This document shows, piece by piece, positions 44,122-53,573 of a stretch of DNA of 64,000 nt; within the stretch, counting starts at the first letter, position 1, and every line of letters begins with the position of its first letter. Origin of the DNA: Clostridia bacterium. Lineage in GTDB: Bacteria; Bacillota; Clostridia; Christensenellales; Borkfalkiaceae. Location of the stretch: positions 1 through 64,000 of the forward strand of contig JAFYTO010000015.1 in the NCBI GenBank assembly GCA_017558825.1. The letters run 5' to 3'. A model generated the notes under the pieces. That model saw only the letters and a list, made by a program, of their open reading frames with translations, searched no databases and was not told the origin of the DNA. Made by a program: the position numbers and the translations under genes.

Positions 44122-45072
44122 ATGCAAAAAGTTTCTTTTTCAGAGCAAGTTAAAAGTCAAATATTAAAAAACAGTTTTGAGCAAACTTGTTGTAAAATCT
44201 CCGCACTTTCCGCATTTGTACGCGGTGCGGGAACTTTGTGTGTGGAAGGCGGACTTTTAGGGTTTGAAGCAGTTACTGAAAACAAGTTAGCGTGTTCATA
44301 TTTTAATAATATAATTACAAGTGTTTACGGTGAGAGTGCAAAAATTAGCACGATAAATGATAAATTAACCAAACGCACAAAATATATATTAAGGCTTGTT
44401 AGCAAAAATTCATTTAACGTATTAGCCGATTTAGGCATTGTGGAAAGTGGTTTAAACGGAACTACAATTAATCTTTCAATAGACAAATATTTGATTGAAA
44501 ATCAATGCTGTAAAAAAGCTTATATTATAGGTGCTTTTATAGGAAGTGGAAGCGTAACTGTGCCAGTCAGCAATTCTAAAAGTCAAACAAGATATCATCT
44601 TGAATACGTTTTTTCTAACTATCAAACTGCGCAAGACTTTTCCGTTTTAATGTCTAGTTTAGATTTTATGCCTAGGCAAATAGAGCGTAAAGAAAGCCAT
44701 GTAGTTTACTTTAAAAACCGCCAAGAAGTTTGTGATTTACTCTTCTTTATGGGTGCAAAAAAAAGTTATTTTGACGTTAGTAATTTAATGATAGAAAAAG
44801 ATATTAGGAACGAAACTAATAGGCGAATAAATTGCGAAATGGCTAATATGGAAAAGCAAATAAACGCATCGCTTAACAGTATTGCAAGTATCAATGCTAT
44901 TGAAGATAGTGTTGGGCTTGACGTATTGCCATTGCCTTTAAAAACGGTTGCCTTAATGCGAAAAGAACATCAAGAGGCTACTTTAAGTGAACTTGCAACA
45001 ATTTTAAATATTAGTAAAAGTTGTTTAAACCATAGACTTAGAAAGATTGCAGAAATAGCAAAAAATTTATAA
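44122..45072 (+). CDS. whiA: DNA-binding protein WhiA
   Basis: A 316-residue protein with a degenerate LAGLIDADG homing-endonuclease domain (KISALSAFVRGAGTLCVEG near 25; second half KAYIIGAFIGSGSV near 134) and a C-terminal helix-turn-helix (EATLSELATILNISKSCLNHRLRKI split across its helices). WhiA influences cell division and sporulation-linked gene control. The usual upstream partners rapZ and yvcK are not present here. Confidence 0.95.
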   Translation: MQKVSFSEQVKSQILKNSFEQTCCKISALSAFVRGAGTLCVEGGLLGFEAVTENKLACSYFNNIITSVYGESAKISTINDKLTKRTKYILRLVSKNSFNVLADLGIVESGLNGTTINLSIDKYLIENQCCKKAYIIGAFIGSGSVTVPVSNSKSQTRYHLEYVFSNYQTAQDFSVLMSSLDFMPRQIERKESHVVYFKNRQEVCDLLFFMGAKKSYFDVSNLMIEKDIRNETNRRINCEMANMEKQINASLNSIASINAIEDSVGLDVLPLPLKTVALMRKEHQEATLSELATILNISKSCLNHRLRKIAEIAKNL

Positions 45073-45082
45073 ATTTATAATT

Positions 45083-46402
45083 ATGGAACTTTTAAAAGAC
45101 AGTAAAATTCTAATAGACAGGTTAAATTCTTGCGGATATCAAGCATATGCCGTAGGTGGTGCCGTGCGCGATTTTTTAATGGGCGTTACTAATAGTGACA
45201 TAGACCTTACAACTTCAGCCACGCCAAATGAGATGCTTGAAATTTTTAAAGATTATAAAGTCATTTTAACGGGAGCAAAACACGGAACTGTAACCGTTGT
45301 TTTAAACGGAAAAAATTATGAAATTACCACTTTTAGAAAAGAAGGTGGTTATTTAGATAACAGGCATCCAGACAGTGTAGAATATATAACTGATTTAAAA
45401 GAAGATTTAAAACGCCGTGATTTTACAATTAACGCAATGGCGTATAGCCAAAAAGACGGCGTTATTGATATTTTTAACGGAAAAAGAGATTTAGAAAATA
45501 AAATTATAAGGGCGGTAGGAAACGCCGACACGCGCTTTAAAGAAGACGCTTTAAGAATTTTACGTGCGCTTAGATTTGCCTCTACTTTAAATTTTAAAAT
45601 TGAAGAGGCTACCGCTAAAGCAATTATTAAAAATGCGCCTTTACTTAAAAACGTTGCCGTAGAGCGTGTTTATAGCGAGCTTTGTGGCATATTACTTGGA
45701 AAGGGTGTAGAAGAAGTTCTTTTAAACTTTAAAGAAGTGTTCTTTGTTATTATTCCCGAACTTAAAAAATGCGATAGGTTTTTGCAAAAAAGCAAATATC
45801 ACGCCTATGACGTTTATACTCATACCGTAAAAAGCGTTGCGCTATCTCAAAACGATTTAACGGTTAGATTAGCTTTGCTTTTTCACGATATTGAAAAACC
45901 TAATTGTTTTAGCATTTCTAGTGACGGTGCAGGGCATTTCTACGGTCACCAAGTTAAAAGTAGTAAAACAGCCGAGCTTATTTTAAAGCGTTTTAAAGCA
46001 GATAATAAAACTACTAATTTGGTTACCAAGCTAATTTATTTGCACGATACTAGAACGGAACTTTCACGCGCTCAAATCAAAAGGCAAATGGCAAAGTATG
46101 GCAGTGAATTTTTAGCGTATTTGACGCTTGTTAGAATTGGCGATGCCTTAGCGCATGCCGAGCCGTATATTGAGGGCAGAGTAAAAAGTGCAACCAAGTA
46201 TTTTATGCAAGTAGACGATATTTTAAAAAAAGGCGAATGCTACACTTTAAAGCAGCTTGAAGTTAATGGGCAAGACGTAAAGAATTTGGGATATAAAGGC
46301 GAGCAAATTAGTCAAAAATTAAATTATTTGCTTGATGCGGTTATTGACGGAAAGGTTGAAAATAGCAAGGCAAAACTATTGGAGTATCTTAATGCAAAAT
46401 GA
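45083..46402 (+). CDS. cca: CCA tRNA nucleotidyltransferase
   Basis: Adds or repairs the 3' CCA of tRNA. The 439-residue class II protein has AVGGAVRDFLMG near 23-34, the catalytic DIDLTT (near 40-45), RRDFTINAMAY near 112, RFKEDALRILRALRFAS, and an HD-type region LFHDIEKP near 265. Length and HD domain fit the clostridial form. Its end overlaps uvrC by 11 bp. Confidence 0.95.
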   Translation: MELLKDSKILIDRLNSCGYQAYAVGGAVRDFLMGVTNSDIDLTTSATPNEMLEIFKDYKVILTGAKHGTVTVVLNGKNYEITTFRKEGGYLDNRHPDSVEYITDLKEDLKRRDFTINAMAYSQKDGVIDIFNGKRDLENKIIRAVGNADTRFKEDALRILRALRFASTLNFKIEEATAKAIIKNAPLLKNVAVERVYSELCGILLGKGVEEVLLNFKEVFFVIIPELKKCDRFLQKSKYHAYDVYTHTVKSVALSQNDLTVRLALLFHDIEKPNCFSISSDGAGHFYGHQVKSSKTAELILKRFKADNKTTNLVTKLIYLHDTRTELSRAQIKRQMAKYGSEFLAYLTLVRIGDALAHAEPYIEGRVKSATKYFMQVDDILKKGECYTLKQLEVNGQDVKNLGYKGEQISQKLNYLLDAVIDGKVENSKAKLLEYLNAK

Positions 46403-48200
46403 TATTTTAAAGCAAAAAATAGCGCTTTTACCTAAAGAACCTGGCGTTTATGTAATGCTAGATAAAGATGAAAAGGTCATTTATGTAGGTAAAGCTAAAG
46501 TGCTTAAAAATAGAGTTACGCAATATTTTCAAAATAGTTATAAAACTCAAAAAGTTATGGCTATGGTAAAAAATATTGAAGACTTTTATTATATTTTAAC
46601 AAGCACTGAAACTGACGCGCTTTCGCTTGAAAACAATTTAATAAAAAAATACAAGCCAAAGTATAATATTTTGCTTAAAGATGATAAAAGTTACCCGTAT
46701 ATTAGGGTTAATTTAAAGGAAGATTATCCGCGTTTTTCCATTGTAAGAAAAGTAAAAAAAGACGGTGCTAAATATTTTGGCCCGTTTATGCTTGGCGTTA
46801 AAGCAAGCGACATTTTAGCAATTGCAATCGAGGCTTATAAACTTAGGCCTTGCGCTCATAAATTTAATAAAACCAAACAAAAAAAAGAGTGTTTAAATTA
46901 TCATTTAGGCTTGTGCTTAGCCCCTTGCGCTAAAAAGTGTAGCCATAGCGAGTATTTAAAAAACGTAAAGGGAGCTATTGAGTTTCTAAACGGAGATATT
47001 GAAACGGCAGAAGAAATTTTAACCAATAAAATGATGCTTTTTGCTGAAAATCAAGAGTTTGAAAAGGCTACGGTTTGCCGTGACCGCTTAAAGATGATTG
47101 AAAATTTAAAAAATAAAAAAATCACTTCTTTAAGTAGGTTGCTTACTTGTGACGTTTTAGCCGTTGCTAGTGATGGAATTTACGCTTCCGTAAACCTTTT
47201 ATTTATTCGTAACGGAAGAACTACCGCAGTTAAAAATTTTACTGCCGAAACTCTTTCTCAGGGCGATAGTGACAAGGTTGAAGAGTTTATAAACCGCTTT
47301 TATAGTGATAATAATGATATTCCTGACGAACTCATTATTGAAAATTGTGGTGTAGACACAGTTCTTTTAAGTAATTACTTGTCTAATAAAAAAGGCAAAA
47401 AGGTGAGCGTAATTACACCAGAAAAGGGTGTCAAACGCCAACTTTTAGATTTGGCTAATAAAAATGCTCAAGATTATTTAGATAGGCAAATAGATAAGGT
47501 TAAACATAAAGACGATATGACCATAATTGCCTCAGAGCGCTTAAAAGAGATATTAAATTTAAAAAATTACCCTAAACGCATAGAGTGTTTTGATATTTCG
47601 CACATAAGCGGTGTTGATAAAGTAGGCTCTATGGTGGTATTTATTGACGGCGTTCCGTCTAAAGACGATTATAGGCGTTTTAAAATAAAAACGGTTGAAG
47701 GCAATGATGACTATGCTTGCATGCGTGAAGTTTTAAAACGTAGGCTAGAAAGGCTTAAAGATGGCGATGAAAAATTTGCAATGCCAGATTTAGTTGTTAT
47801 TGACGGTGGTAAAGGGCAACTTAGTGCCGTAAAAGAACTATTTATGGAATATGCGCCTAACGTTGATTTAATTTCACTTGCGGAAAGGCTTGAAGAAATT
47901 TTTACCGTTGACGGTAAAAATTCTATAATACTTCCTAAAACCGATTATTGTTTAAAAATGTTACAGCGTTTGCGTGATGAAGCTCACCGCTTTGCTATAA
48001 CGTTTAATAGAAATTTAAGAAACAAGCACTCGCTTAATTCTACGCTTTTAAAAATTGACGGCATAGGCAAGGAAAAGCGAAACGCATTAATGAATAAATT
48101 TAAAGATTTGCCGTCAATAGCAAGCGCTAGCATTGAAGAAATTGCTAAAACGCAAGGTATAGGAATTAAATTAGCAACTAAAATAAAGGAGAACTTATAG
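46392..48200 (+). CDS. uvrC: Excinuclease ABC subunit UvrC
   Basis: Nucleotide excision repair nuclease, 602 residues. It has an N-terminal GIY-YIG domain (GVYVMLDKDEKVIYVGKAK, Lys/Arg/Glu active residues), a Cys cluster with CLAPCAKKC, UVR motif near 205-240, RNase-H-like nuclease (ECFDISHISG, VVIDGGKGQL) and tandem HhH at the end. I choose ATG 46392, preceded by GGAG; the upstream in-frame ATG at 46332 would lie inside cca without a site. Confidence 0.96.
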   Translation: MQNDILKQKIALLPKEPGVYVMLDKDEKVIYVGKAKVLKNRVTQYFQNSYKTQKVMAMVKNIEDFYYILTSTETDALSLENNLIKKYKPKYNILLKDDKSYPYIRVNLKEDYPRFSIVRKVKKDGAKYFGPFMLGVKASDILAIAIEAYKLRPCAHKFNKTKQKKECLNYHLGLCLAPCAKKCSHSEYLKNVKGAIEFLNGDIETAEEILTNKMMLFAENQEFEKATVCRDRLKMIENLKNKKITSLSRLLTCDVLAVASDGIYASVNLLFIRNGRTTAVKNFTAETLSQGDSDKVEEFINRFYSDNNDIPDELIIENCGVDTVLLSNYLSNKKGKKVSVITPEKGVKRQLLDLANKNAQDYLDRQIDKVKHKDDMTIIASERLKEILNLKNYPKRIECFDISHISGVDKVGSMVVFIDGVPSKDDYRRFKIKTVEGNDDYACMREVLKRRLERLKDGDEKFAMPDLVVIDGGKGQLSAVKELFMEYAPNVDLISLAERLEEIFTVDGKNSIILPKTDYCLKMLQRLRDEAHRFAITFNRNLRNKHSLNSTLLKIDGIGKEKRNALMNKFKDLPSIASASIEEIAKTQGIGIKLATKIKENL

Positions 48201-49151
48201 ATGAACGTAATTAATACGGAGAAATTTGACCTTAATTTACACAGTGAGACCGTTTCTGTTAAAAGCTTTGCAGAATCGCTCAGTTTAGAAATTGCTTATG
48301 AAGGTAGGGGAGAAATTTCACTCAATTCAATTTGCGTGGCAAGGCCTGGCCTTCAATTGACGGGTTATTTTACTCATTTTAGCCATAACAGAGTTCAAGT
48401 TATAGGCAGGGCGGAGCACGAGTATTTAAAGGCTATGCCAGAGAGCGCAAGGAAAAGAAATTTAAACGAACTTTTTAAAAGAGATATTCCGTGCGTAATT
48501 ATTGCTAACGATTTAGAAGTTCCAGCGCCTTTATTAAAATATGCTCAAAAATATAAATGTCCTGTTTTATGCTCAAAGCAAATAAGCGCCGTAATAGTTC
48601 ACGAACTTATAAACTATCAAAGTGAACTTTTATCGCCAACACAAGTTGTTCACGCCGTATTGGTTGAAGTTTTCGGTATAGGTATTTTAATTACAGGCGA
48701 TGCTGGCATAGGTAAGAGTGAAACTGCACTTGAACTTATTACACGCGGTCACCGCCTTGTTGCTGACGACTCGGTTGTAGTTAAAAATATAGGCGAAAGT
48801 TTAATAGGAAAATCTCCAGCCAATATACAGTTTTTCTTAGAAGTAAGGGGCTTAGGCATTATTAACGTTCAAAAGACGTATGGTCCAGGCTCGGTAAGAC
48901 TTTCAAAAACAGTAGATATGGTAGTAGAACTAGTAGATTGGGACAAATCGCGTGATTATAATCGTTTAGGAACTAAACAATACGAGGAAATTTTGGGTAT
49001 TCAACTTCCTAAAATTACCATGCCTGTTAAACCGGGTAGAAATATTCCAGTTATTATTGAAACGGCTGCAAGAAAATATCGCTTAGACCAATCTGGTTAC
49101 GATGCTACTGCCGAACTTATTTCAAAGGTATTTCCAAACGAAAAAAAGTAA
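48201..49151 (+). CDS. hprK: HPr kinase/phosphorylase HprK
   Basis: Phosphorylates HPr on Ser-46 to control carbon catabolite repression in Gram-positive bacteria. The 316-residue protein has Walker A GDAGIGKS (166-173), H151 in HAVLVEVFG, the VADDSVVV segment and the signature EVRGLGIINVQKTYG near 214. AAAGGAG lies within the end of uvrC. It ends the murB-hprK run; the next gene is convergent. Confidence 0.97.
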   Translation: MNVINTEKFDLNLHSETVSVKSFAESLSLEIAYEGRGEISLNSICVARPGLQLTGYFTHFSHNRVQVIGRAEHEYLKAMPESARKRNLNELFKRDIPCVIIANDLEVPAPLLKYAQKYKCPVLCSKQISAVIVHELINYQSELLSPTQVVHAVLVEVFGIGILITGDAGIGKSETALELITRGHRLVADDSVVVKNIGESLIGKSPANIQFFLEVRGLGIINVQKTYGPGSVRLSKTVDMVVELVDWDKSRDYNRLGTKQYEEILGIQLPKITMPVKPGRNIPVIIETAARKYRLDQSGYDATAELISKVFPNEKK

Positions 49152-49463
49152 TTAAATAAAAGCAGAAACTACAAAGCCAAAATTGTTTATAAATGCTAAA
49201 ATTATAAGGTAAATGTTTAAAACTATTAATATTGGCATTAAAACCATTAAAGGCAAGTTTTGCAAGCGGAAAGACAGGGCAAACATGGCAACGTAAACGC
49301 CAAGCGCCCCTCCTAAAAGGCCAGATATAAAAAGTTTTGAATCTCTAACACTACTTTTTAAATGCTCTTCCATTTGCTTTTTTTGTGTTAAAACTAGCAT
49401 GTAAGAGTAAACGTTTATTGCTATTACGTAAGTAACTAGCGCAATTCTTAAAAAAATTAACAT
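49152..49463 (-). CDS. Small membrane protein, DUF1294-like
   Basis: A 103-residue minus-strand protein with three or four helices (about 5-25, 47-68, 72-96) and a GLLGGALGVYVAMFALSF segment like the GG-LG-FRHK motif of DUF1294 membrane proteins. The conserved basic FRHKT is degraded to FRLQN. Its stop abuts the hprK stop, with no terminator in between. No Shine-Dalgarno is visible before the start; CATACT-GTA-AGTATG (49461-49475) is a small palindrome over its start codon. Moderately convincing as a real gene because of the membrane pattern. Confidence 0.6.
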   Translation of the reverse strand: MLIFLRIALVTYVIAINVYSYMLVLTQKKQMEEHLKSSVRDSKLFISGLLGGALGVYVAMFALSFRLQNLPLMVLMPILIVLNIYLIILAFINNFGFVVSAFI

Positions 49464-49493
49464 ACTGTAAGTATGTTTAAAAGTTAAAAAATT

Positions 49494-51380
49494 ATGTTTT
49501 TACCTATTTCTAAAAAAGAAACGGGCGACCAGGTATTAGACTTTGTTTTAATATCTTGTGACGCATACGTTGACCATCCAACTTACGGCCACGCGGTAAT
49601 TTCACGCCTTATAGAAAGCGAGGGGTTTTCAATAGGAATTATTCCTCAACCCCTAAAAGATGAAGACTACCGCGCTTTTCCTGAGCCAAAATACGCATAT
49701 TTAGTTAGTGGCGGTGTAGTTGACAGTATGGTAAATAATTATACGGTTGCAAAAAAAAGGCGTGATGAGGACGTGTATTCGCCAAAAAGCAAAGAGGGAA
49801 AACGCCCAGACAGGCAAGTAACAGTATACTCTCAAACGCTTAAAAGATTGTTTCCAGATAGTTTTGTTATTATTGGCGGTATTGAAGCTTCGCTTCGCCG
49901 TTTTTCTCATTACGATTATTGGGCTGATAAAGTAATGCCGTCTATTTTAACTGATAGCGGTGCGGATATGCTAATATATGGTATGGGCGAAAACGCTTTT
50001 TGGGATATTTGTAAACTGTTAAAAAAAGGTATTCCTATATCTAAAATTAAAGATGTTAACGGTACTTGTATTGCTTATTCAAGTGAAAAAGAAAGTGAGT
50101 TTATTAAAAAGGGCTACGTTAAACTTCCGTCTTATAGCGACATTTTAAGTGACAAAATCAATTACGCAAAATCGTTTAAAGAAGAGAGCCGTAATACTGA
50201 TGCAAGAAACGCAAGCGTTTTATTCCAACTACAAAACAATGGGCAAATAGTGCTTCAAAACAAACCTGCATTTCCTTTAACGCAAAGCCAAATGGACAAA
50301 GTGTATTCCTTTAACTATATGCGCACCTATCACCCAAGTTACGAAAGCGAGGGTGGAATAAGGTCCATTAGTGAAGTAAAATTTTCAGTAACTAGCCATC
50401 GTGGTTGTTTTGGAAGTTGTTCTTTTTGCGCAATAAACTATCATCAAGGTAGAGCAATACAAACGCGCAGTGATGAAAGTATTTTAAATGAAATAGAACT
50501 TTTAACAAAAGACGCAGATTTTAAAGGTTATATACACGACCTTTCTGGTCCGTCCGCAAACTTTAGAAAGCCGTCTTGCAAATACCAAGAAAAGTGCGGT
50601 GTATGTAAGGATCGTTACTGCATAGGTACAACGCCTTGTAAAAACTTGGAAGTTGACCATTCGGATTTTCTTAATTTATTAAGAAAGGCTAGAGCGATAA
50701 CGGGTGTTAAAAAAGTGTTTATAAGAAGTGGCATACGCTACGATTACATAATGTACGATAAAAACACTGCAGTATTAAACGAGCTTGTTAAGCATCATAT
50801 TAGCGGACAGCTTAAAGTTGCCCCCGAACATATTGCAGACAACGTTTTAAAAGTGATGAACAAGCCTCCTTTTAAAGTGTATAAAGAGTTTGCAAAGAGA
50901 TACGAGCAAATCAACTTAAAAGAAGGAAAGAAGCAATTTTTAGTACCTTATTTAATATCTTCGCATCCAGGCTGTACTTTAAACGATGCAATTCAACTTA
51001 CTGAATATTTAAAAAGCATAAATTATATGCCAATGCAAGTTCAAGATTTTTACCCAACGCCGTCAACGCGTGCAACTTGTATGTACTATACGGGAATTGA
51101 TCCGGACACGTTAAAAAGCGTATACGTTCCAACTTCTCCGCTAGAAAAACGTATGCAACGTGCACTTTTACAGTATAGATTGCCAAAAAATAAAGAAACT
51201 ATTAAAAAGGCGTACGTTTTAGCTGGGCTTGAAAAACAAGAAAACAAAGCAAGTGTAAAAAAGCTGGCAAAAAAGTCAAAAAATACAAAAGCAAAAGAAG
51301 CTCAAAGTTTTGGCACTTTTAATAAAAAAGGCGTATATCACAACAAATTGTCTCAAAGTGGGCGCAAAAACACAAAATAA
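49494..51380 (+). CDS. YgiQ family radical SAM protein
   Basis: A 628-residue radical SAM protein of the conserved YgiQ family, function unknown. The opening MFLPISKKETGDQVLDFVLISCDAYVDHP is typical (two blocks). The cluster motif is CFGSCSFCAI near 300, followed by FKGYIHDLSGPSANF and a second Cys-rich segment CKYQEKCGVCKDRYC that may hold an extra cluster. The C-terminus is a Lys-rich tail. No clear Shine-Dalgarno or promoter lies in the 30-bp gap. Confidence 0.93.
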   Translation: MFLPISKKETGDQVLDFVLISCDAYVDHPTYGHAVISRLIESEGFSIGIIPQPLKDEDYRAFPEPKYAYLVSGGVVDSMVNNYTVAKKRRDEDVYSPKSKEGKRPDRQVTVYSQTLKRLFPDSFVIIGGIEASLRRFSHYDYWADKVMPSILTDSGADMLIYGMGENAFWDICKLLKKGIPISKIKDVNGTCIAYSSEKESEFIKKGYVKLPSYSDILSDKINYAKSFKEESRNTDARNASVLFQLQNNGQIVLQNKPAFPLTQSQMDKVYSFNYMRTYHPSYESEGGIRSISEVKFSVTSHRGCFGSCSFCAINYHQGRAIQTRSDESILNEIELLTKDADFKGYIHDLSGPSANFRKPSCKYQEKCGVCKDRYCIGTTPCKNLEVDHSDFLNLLRKARAITGVKKVFIRSGIRYDYIMYDKNTAVLNELVKHHISGQLKVAPEHIADNVLKVMNKPPFKVYKEFAKRYEQINLKEGKKQFLVPYLISSHPGCTLNDAIQLTEYLKSINYMPMQVQDFYPTPSTRATCMYYTGIDPDTLKSVYVPTSPLEKRMQRALLQYRLPKNKETIKKAYVLAGLEKQENKASVKKLAKKSKNTKAKEAQSFGTFNKKGVYHNKLSQSGRKNTK

Positions 51381-51413
51381 TGTGTATTTTTTGTTAAAAA
51401 AGTGATTTTATGC

Positions 51414-51441
51414 TTGCAAAATTTAATAAATGTGTTAAAAT
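51414..51441 (+). promoter_or_regulatory. Probable promoter of nrdR
   Basis: TTGCAA (51414-51419), 16 bp, TAAAAT (51436-51441), 27 bp before nrdR. Confidence 0.5.
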
Positions 51442-51468
51442 TAAAAAAAAGGCTTTTGAGGTATATTT

Positions 51469-51921
51469 ATGAAGTGTATGTATTGCGGATGTATAGAAAG
51501 CAAGGTTATAGACTCGCGTTCTACAGACGAAAACACAATGATACGCCGTAGGCGTGAATGTATTAAATGCGGCAGGCGTTTTACTACTTATGAAACTGTT
51601 GAAACTACGCCTATTTTGGTTATTAAAAGCGGTGGCAACCGTGAAGTTTTTGACCCTAGCAAAATTAAAAGCGGTATTATCAAGGCGTGTGAAAAACGCC
51701 CAGTTCCAATGTTTAAAATTGACAAACTTGTAGAAGACGTTCAAAAACAAGTTTACAATACTTTAGATCAAGAAGTTACTTCAAAAGAAATTGGCGAAAT
51801 GGTTATGAACGGTCTTAAAGAGATTGATGAAGTTGCATACGTTAGGTTTGCTTCGGTATATCGCTCTTTTAAAGACATTTCTACCTTTATGCGTGAACTT
51901 GAAAAACTTGCAAAAGGATAA
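51469..51921 (+). CDS. nrdR: Transcriptional repressor NrdR
   Basis: Nucleotide-sensing repressor of ribonucleotide reductase genes, 150 residues. Zinc ribbon: MYCGC near 4-8 and [12 protein letters not shown] near 31. ATP-cone domain: [20 protein letters not shown] starting near 51. No ribonucleotide reductase gene is in the window. GAGGT lies before the ATG, and it is 5 bp from the next gene. Confidence 0.97.
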   Translation: MKCMYCGCIESKVIDSRSTDENTMIRRRRECIKCGRRFTTYETVETTPILVIKSGGNREVFDPSKIKSGIIKACEKRPVPMFKIDKLVEDVQKQVYNTLDQEVTSKEIGEMVMNGLKEIDEVAYVRFASVYRSFKDISTFMRELEKLAKG

Positions 51922-51926
51922 TTATA

Positions 51927-52679
51927 ATGAGTAGAAGACAAAAAAGAGAATTAGAAAAACAACAACAAGCACAAAAAAAGAAATTTAAATTTACCGGTTT
52001 ACACATTAGAATAATAAGCGTTGTTTTAGCATCTTTAATGTTTTTGGTGTCAGTAGGATTTTTTATAGATTCTTTTGCTCCAGCAAACCCAAAATGTTAT
52101 CATAGATGGGTATTGTCTGCTTTTAACGGTTCGTACAACTCTAAAGGAAGCCCAAAAACCTATATGCAGTTTAACACGCTTGCTGTTTCCGAAACGGGAG
52201 ACCGTGCTACTTCATATATTTGGTCTAGAGTAACGGTAACGGAAGGTATGGGTATTAACGAGATTTGGATAAACGTTTCAGACCTTTATGAAGATTCGGT
52301 TTCAATTCAAGTTAGAACTGGTAAAAGTGAAAAAAATACAGACCTTTTAAAAAGATTAACTTTAACTAAAGATGATTTAAAAAAGAGCAAAGACGGCTGG
52401 TTTAAAATTTACGACCTTGACGATGGTGATAAGGCGCATTCATCAAAAACAAATCAAACTTTCTGTATAGGTTTTGAAGCTGAAATTAGGCTTCGTGAAA
52501 TAGGCTACGTTAGCAACGGCGGATATGCTATAAAAGTTGAAGAGTGGGGTACAGCTACTGATGAAAGAGTGCACAATAACGCTTCTTCAAGTGTAGAAAG
52601 TGAAGGTTACAAAGTTTTTGATGAAAACGATACTTTCCCTTACGCTCCATTAAGTGACGAAGAACAAATGAATCAATAG
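51927..52679 (+). CDS. Membrane-anchored extracytoplasmic protein of unknown function
   Basis: I do not recognise this 250-residue protein. A strongly basic, Gln/Lys-rich N-terminus (SRRQKRELEKQQQAQKKK) precedes one membrane helix (about 28-48), so the rest should lie outside. The outer domain has beta-rich segments including SYIWSRVTVTEGMGINEIWINVSDLYED (two strands) and a YAIKVEEWG, which suggest a jelly-roll or discoidin-like sandwich, though no family is established. The acidic C-terminus ends EEQMNQ. It follows nrdR by 5 bp with a terminator behind it and spoIIGA beyond. Confidence 0.72.
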   Translation: MSRRQKRELEKQQQAQKKKFKFTGLHIRIISVVLASLMFLVSVGFFIDSFAPANPKCYHRWVLSAFNGSYNSKGSPKTYMQFNTLAVSETGDRATSYIWSRVTVTEGMGINEIWINVSDLYEDSVSIQVRTGKSEKNTDLLKRLTLTKDDLKKSKDGWFKIYDLDDGDKAHSSKTNQTFCIGFEAEIRLREIGYVSNGGYAIKVEEWGTATDERVHNNASSSVESEGYKVFDENDTFPYAPLSDEEQMNQ

Positions 52680-52681
52680 AC

Positions 52682-52719
52682 AAAAAAGAGTACAAATTTA
52701 CAAAATGTACTCTTTTTTT
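52682..52719 (+). terminator. Rho-independent terminator
   Basis: AAAGAGTACA and TGTACTCTTT pair around an 11-nt loop, followed by T residues. Confidence 0.88.
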
Positions 52720-52748
52720 ATTGCATTTTTATTCTAAAATTATGCGTA

Positions 52749-53564
52749 ATGGAAGTGTATGTTGAATACGTTATAATAGACAATTTAATAATAGATTTTT
52801 TGCTTTTAAAACTATCAACTAAAACTGTGCAAGTGCGCTCTTCATTTTTTAGGATTTTAATTTCAGCAATTTTAGGAACTGTGGTGGCGGTTATAATTCC
52901 ACTTACAAAAGTGAGCAATAACTTTCAAGTGTTAATTAAATTATTACTTGCTTTGGCAATGTGTTTAATTAGCGCAAATACCGACAGTTTAAAAAAACAC
53001 TTTTTTAACGTGTGCTTTTTTATTTTATATACGTCTTTACTGGGCGGGGCTATTATTGCCTTATTTTATTTGTCGGGCGTAGATTATAACGTGTATTTTA
53101 CTATTCATTATAATTCGTTTGCTCCTATAGGAATAACTATTCTTTTAGTTTACGTTTTTTATTTATTGCTAACAAAACTTATAAAACGCCTTATTACAGT
53201 AAAAAACGTCTATCCTTTTTTTAGAAAATGCGCAGTAGTTGTTGGCGGTAAAAAATTTATTGTAAACGGGTATATTGATAGTGGTAATTTATTATTCGAG
53301 CCAAAATATAATCTTCCTATAATAGTGGCTTCAAAAAATTTATCAAATAAAATTTTTAATGGTAATCTAGTTGTAAAAAATAACGGCTTAATAAAGTATC
53401 AAACTGCTGGTGGAGAAGGCGTGATGAACGTTTACGTTTTAGATAAACTTTTAATTTACAACGGCGTTAGCGTTAGCACGGTTAAGAACGTGTTAATAGG
53501 CAAGAGCGAACAAAATTTTTATGGCGGAGAGTGTGACTTGCTTTTGCATCCGTCACTTTTTTAA
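52749..53564 (+). CDS. spoIIGA: Sigma-E processing peptidase SpoIIGA
   Basis: Mother-cell membrane aspartic protease that cleaves pro-sigma-E. The 271-residue protein has an N-terminal membrane domain of about five helices (1-145) and a C-terminal protease domain with GYIDSGN, whose D177-S178-G179 is the catalytic motif. It lies 9 bp before sigE, the standard arrangement. No Shine-Dalgarno precedes the ATG, and I do not see a convincing Spo0A box or sigma-A promoter in the 30 bp after the terminator. Confidence 0.93.
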   Translation: MEVYVEYVIIDNLIIDFLLLKLSTKTVQVRSSFFRILISAILGTVVAVIIPLTKVSNNFQVLIKLLLALAMCLISANTDSLKKHFFNVCFFILYTSLLGGAIIALFYLSGVDYNVYFTIHYNSFAPIGITILLVYVFYLLLTKLIKRLITVKNVYPFFRKCAVVVGGKKFIVNGYIDSGNLLFEPKYNLPIIVASKNLSNKIFNGNLVVKNNGLIKYQTAGGEGVMNVYVLDKLLIYNGVSVSTVKNVLIGKSEQNFYGGECDLLLHPSLF

Positions 53565-53573
53565 GGAGAGTTT

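Noticed and set aside
46332..46391. Upstream ATG for uvrC
   Set aside because: It lies inside cca without a ribosome site. ATG 46392 has GGAG and fits the family N-terminus.
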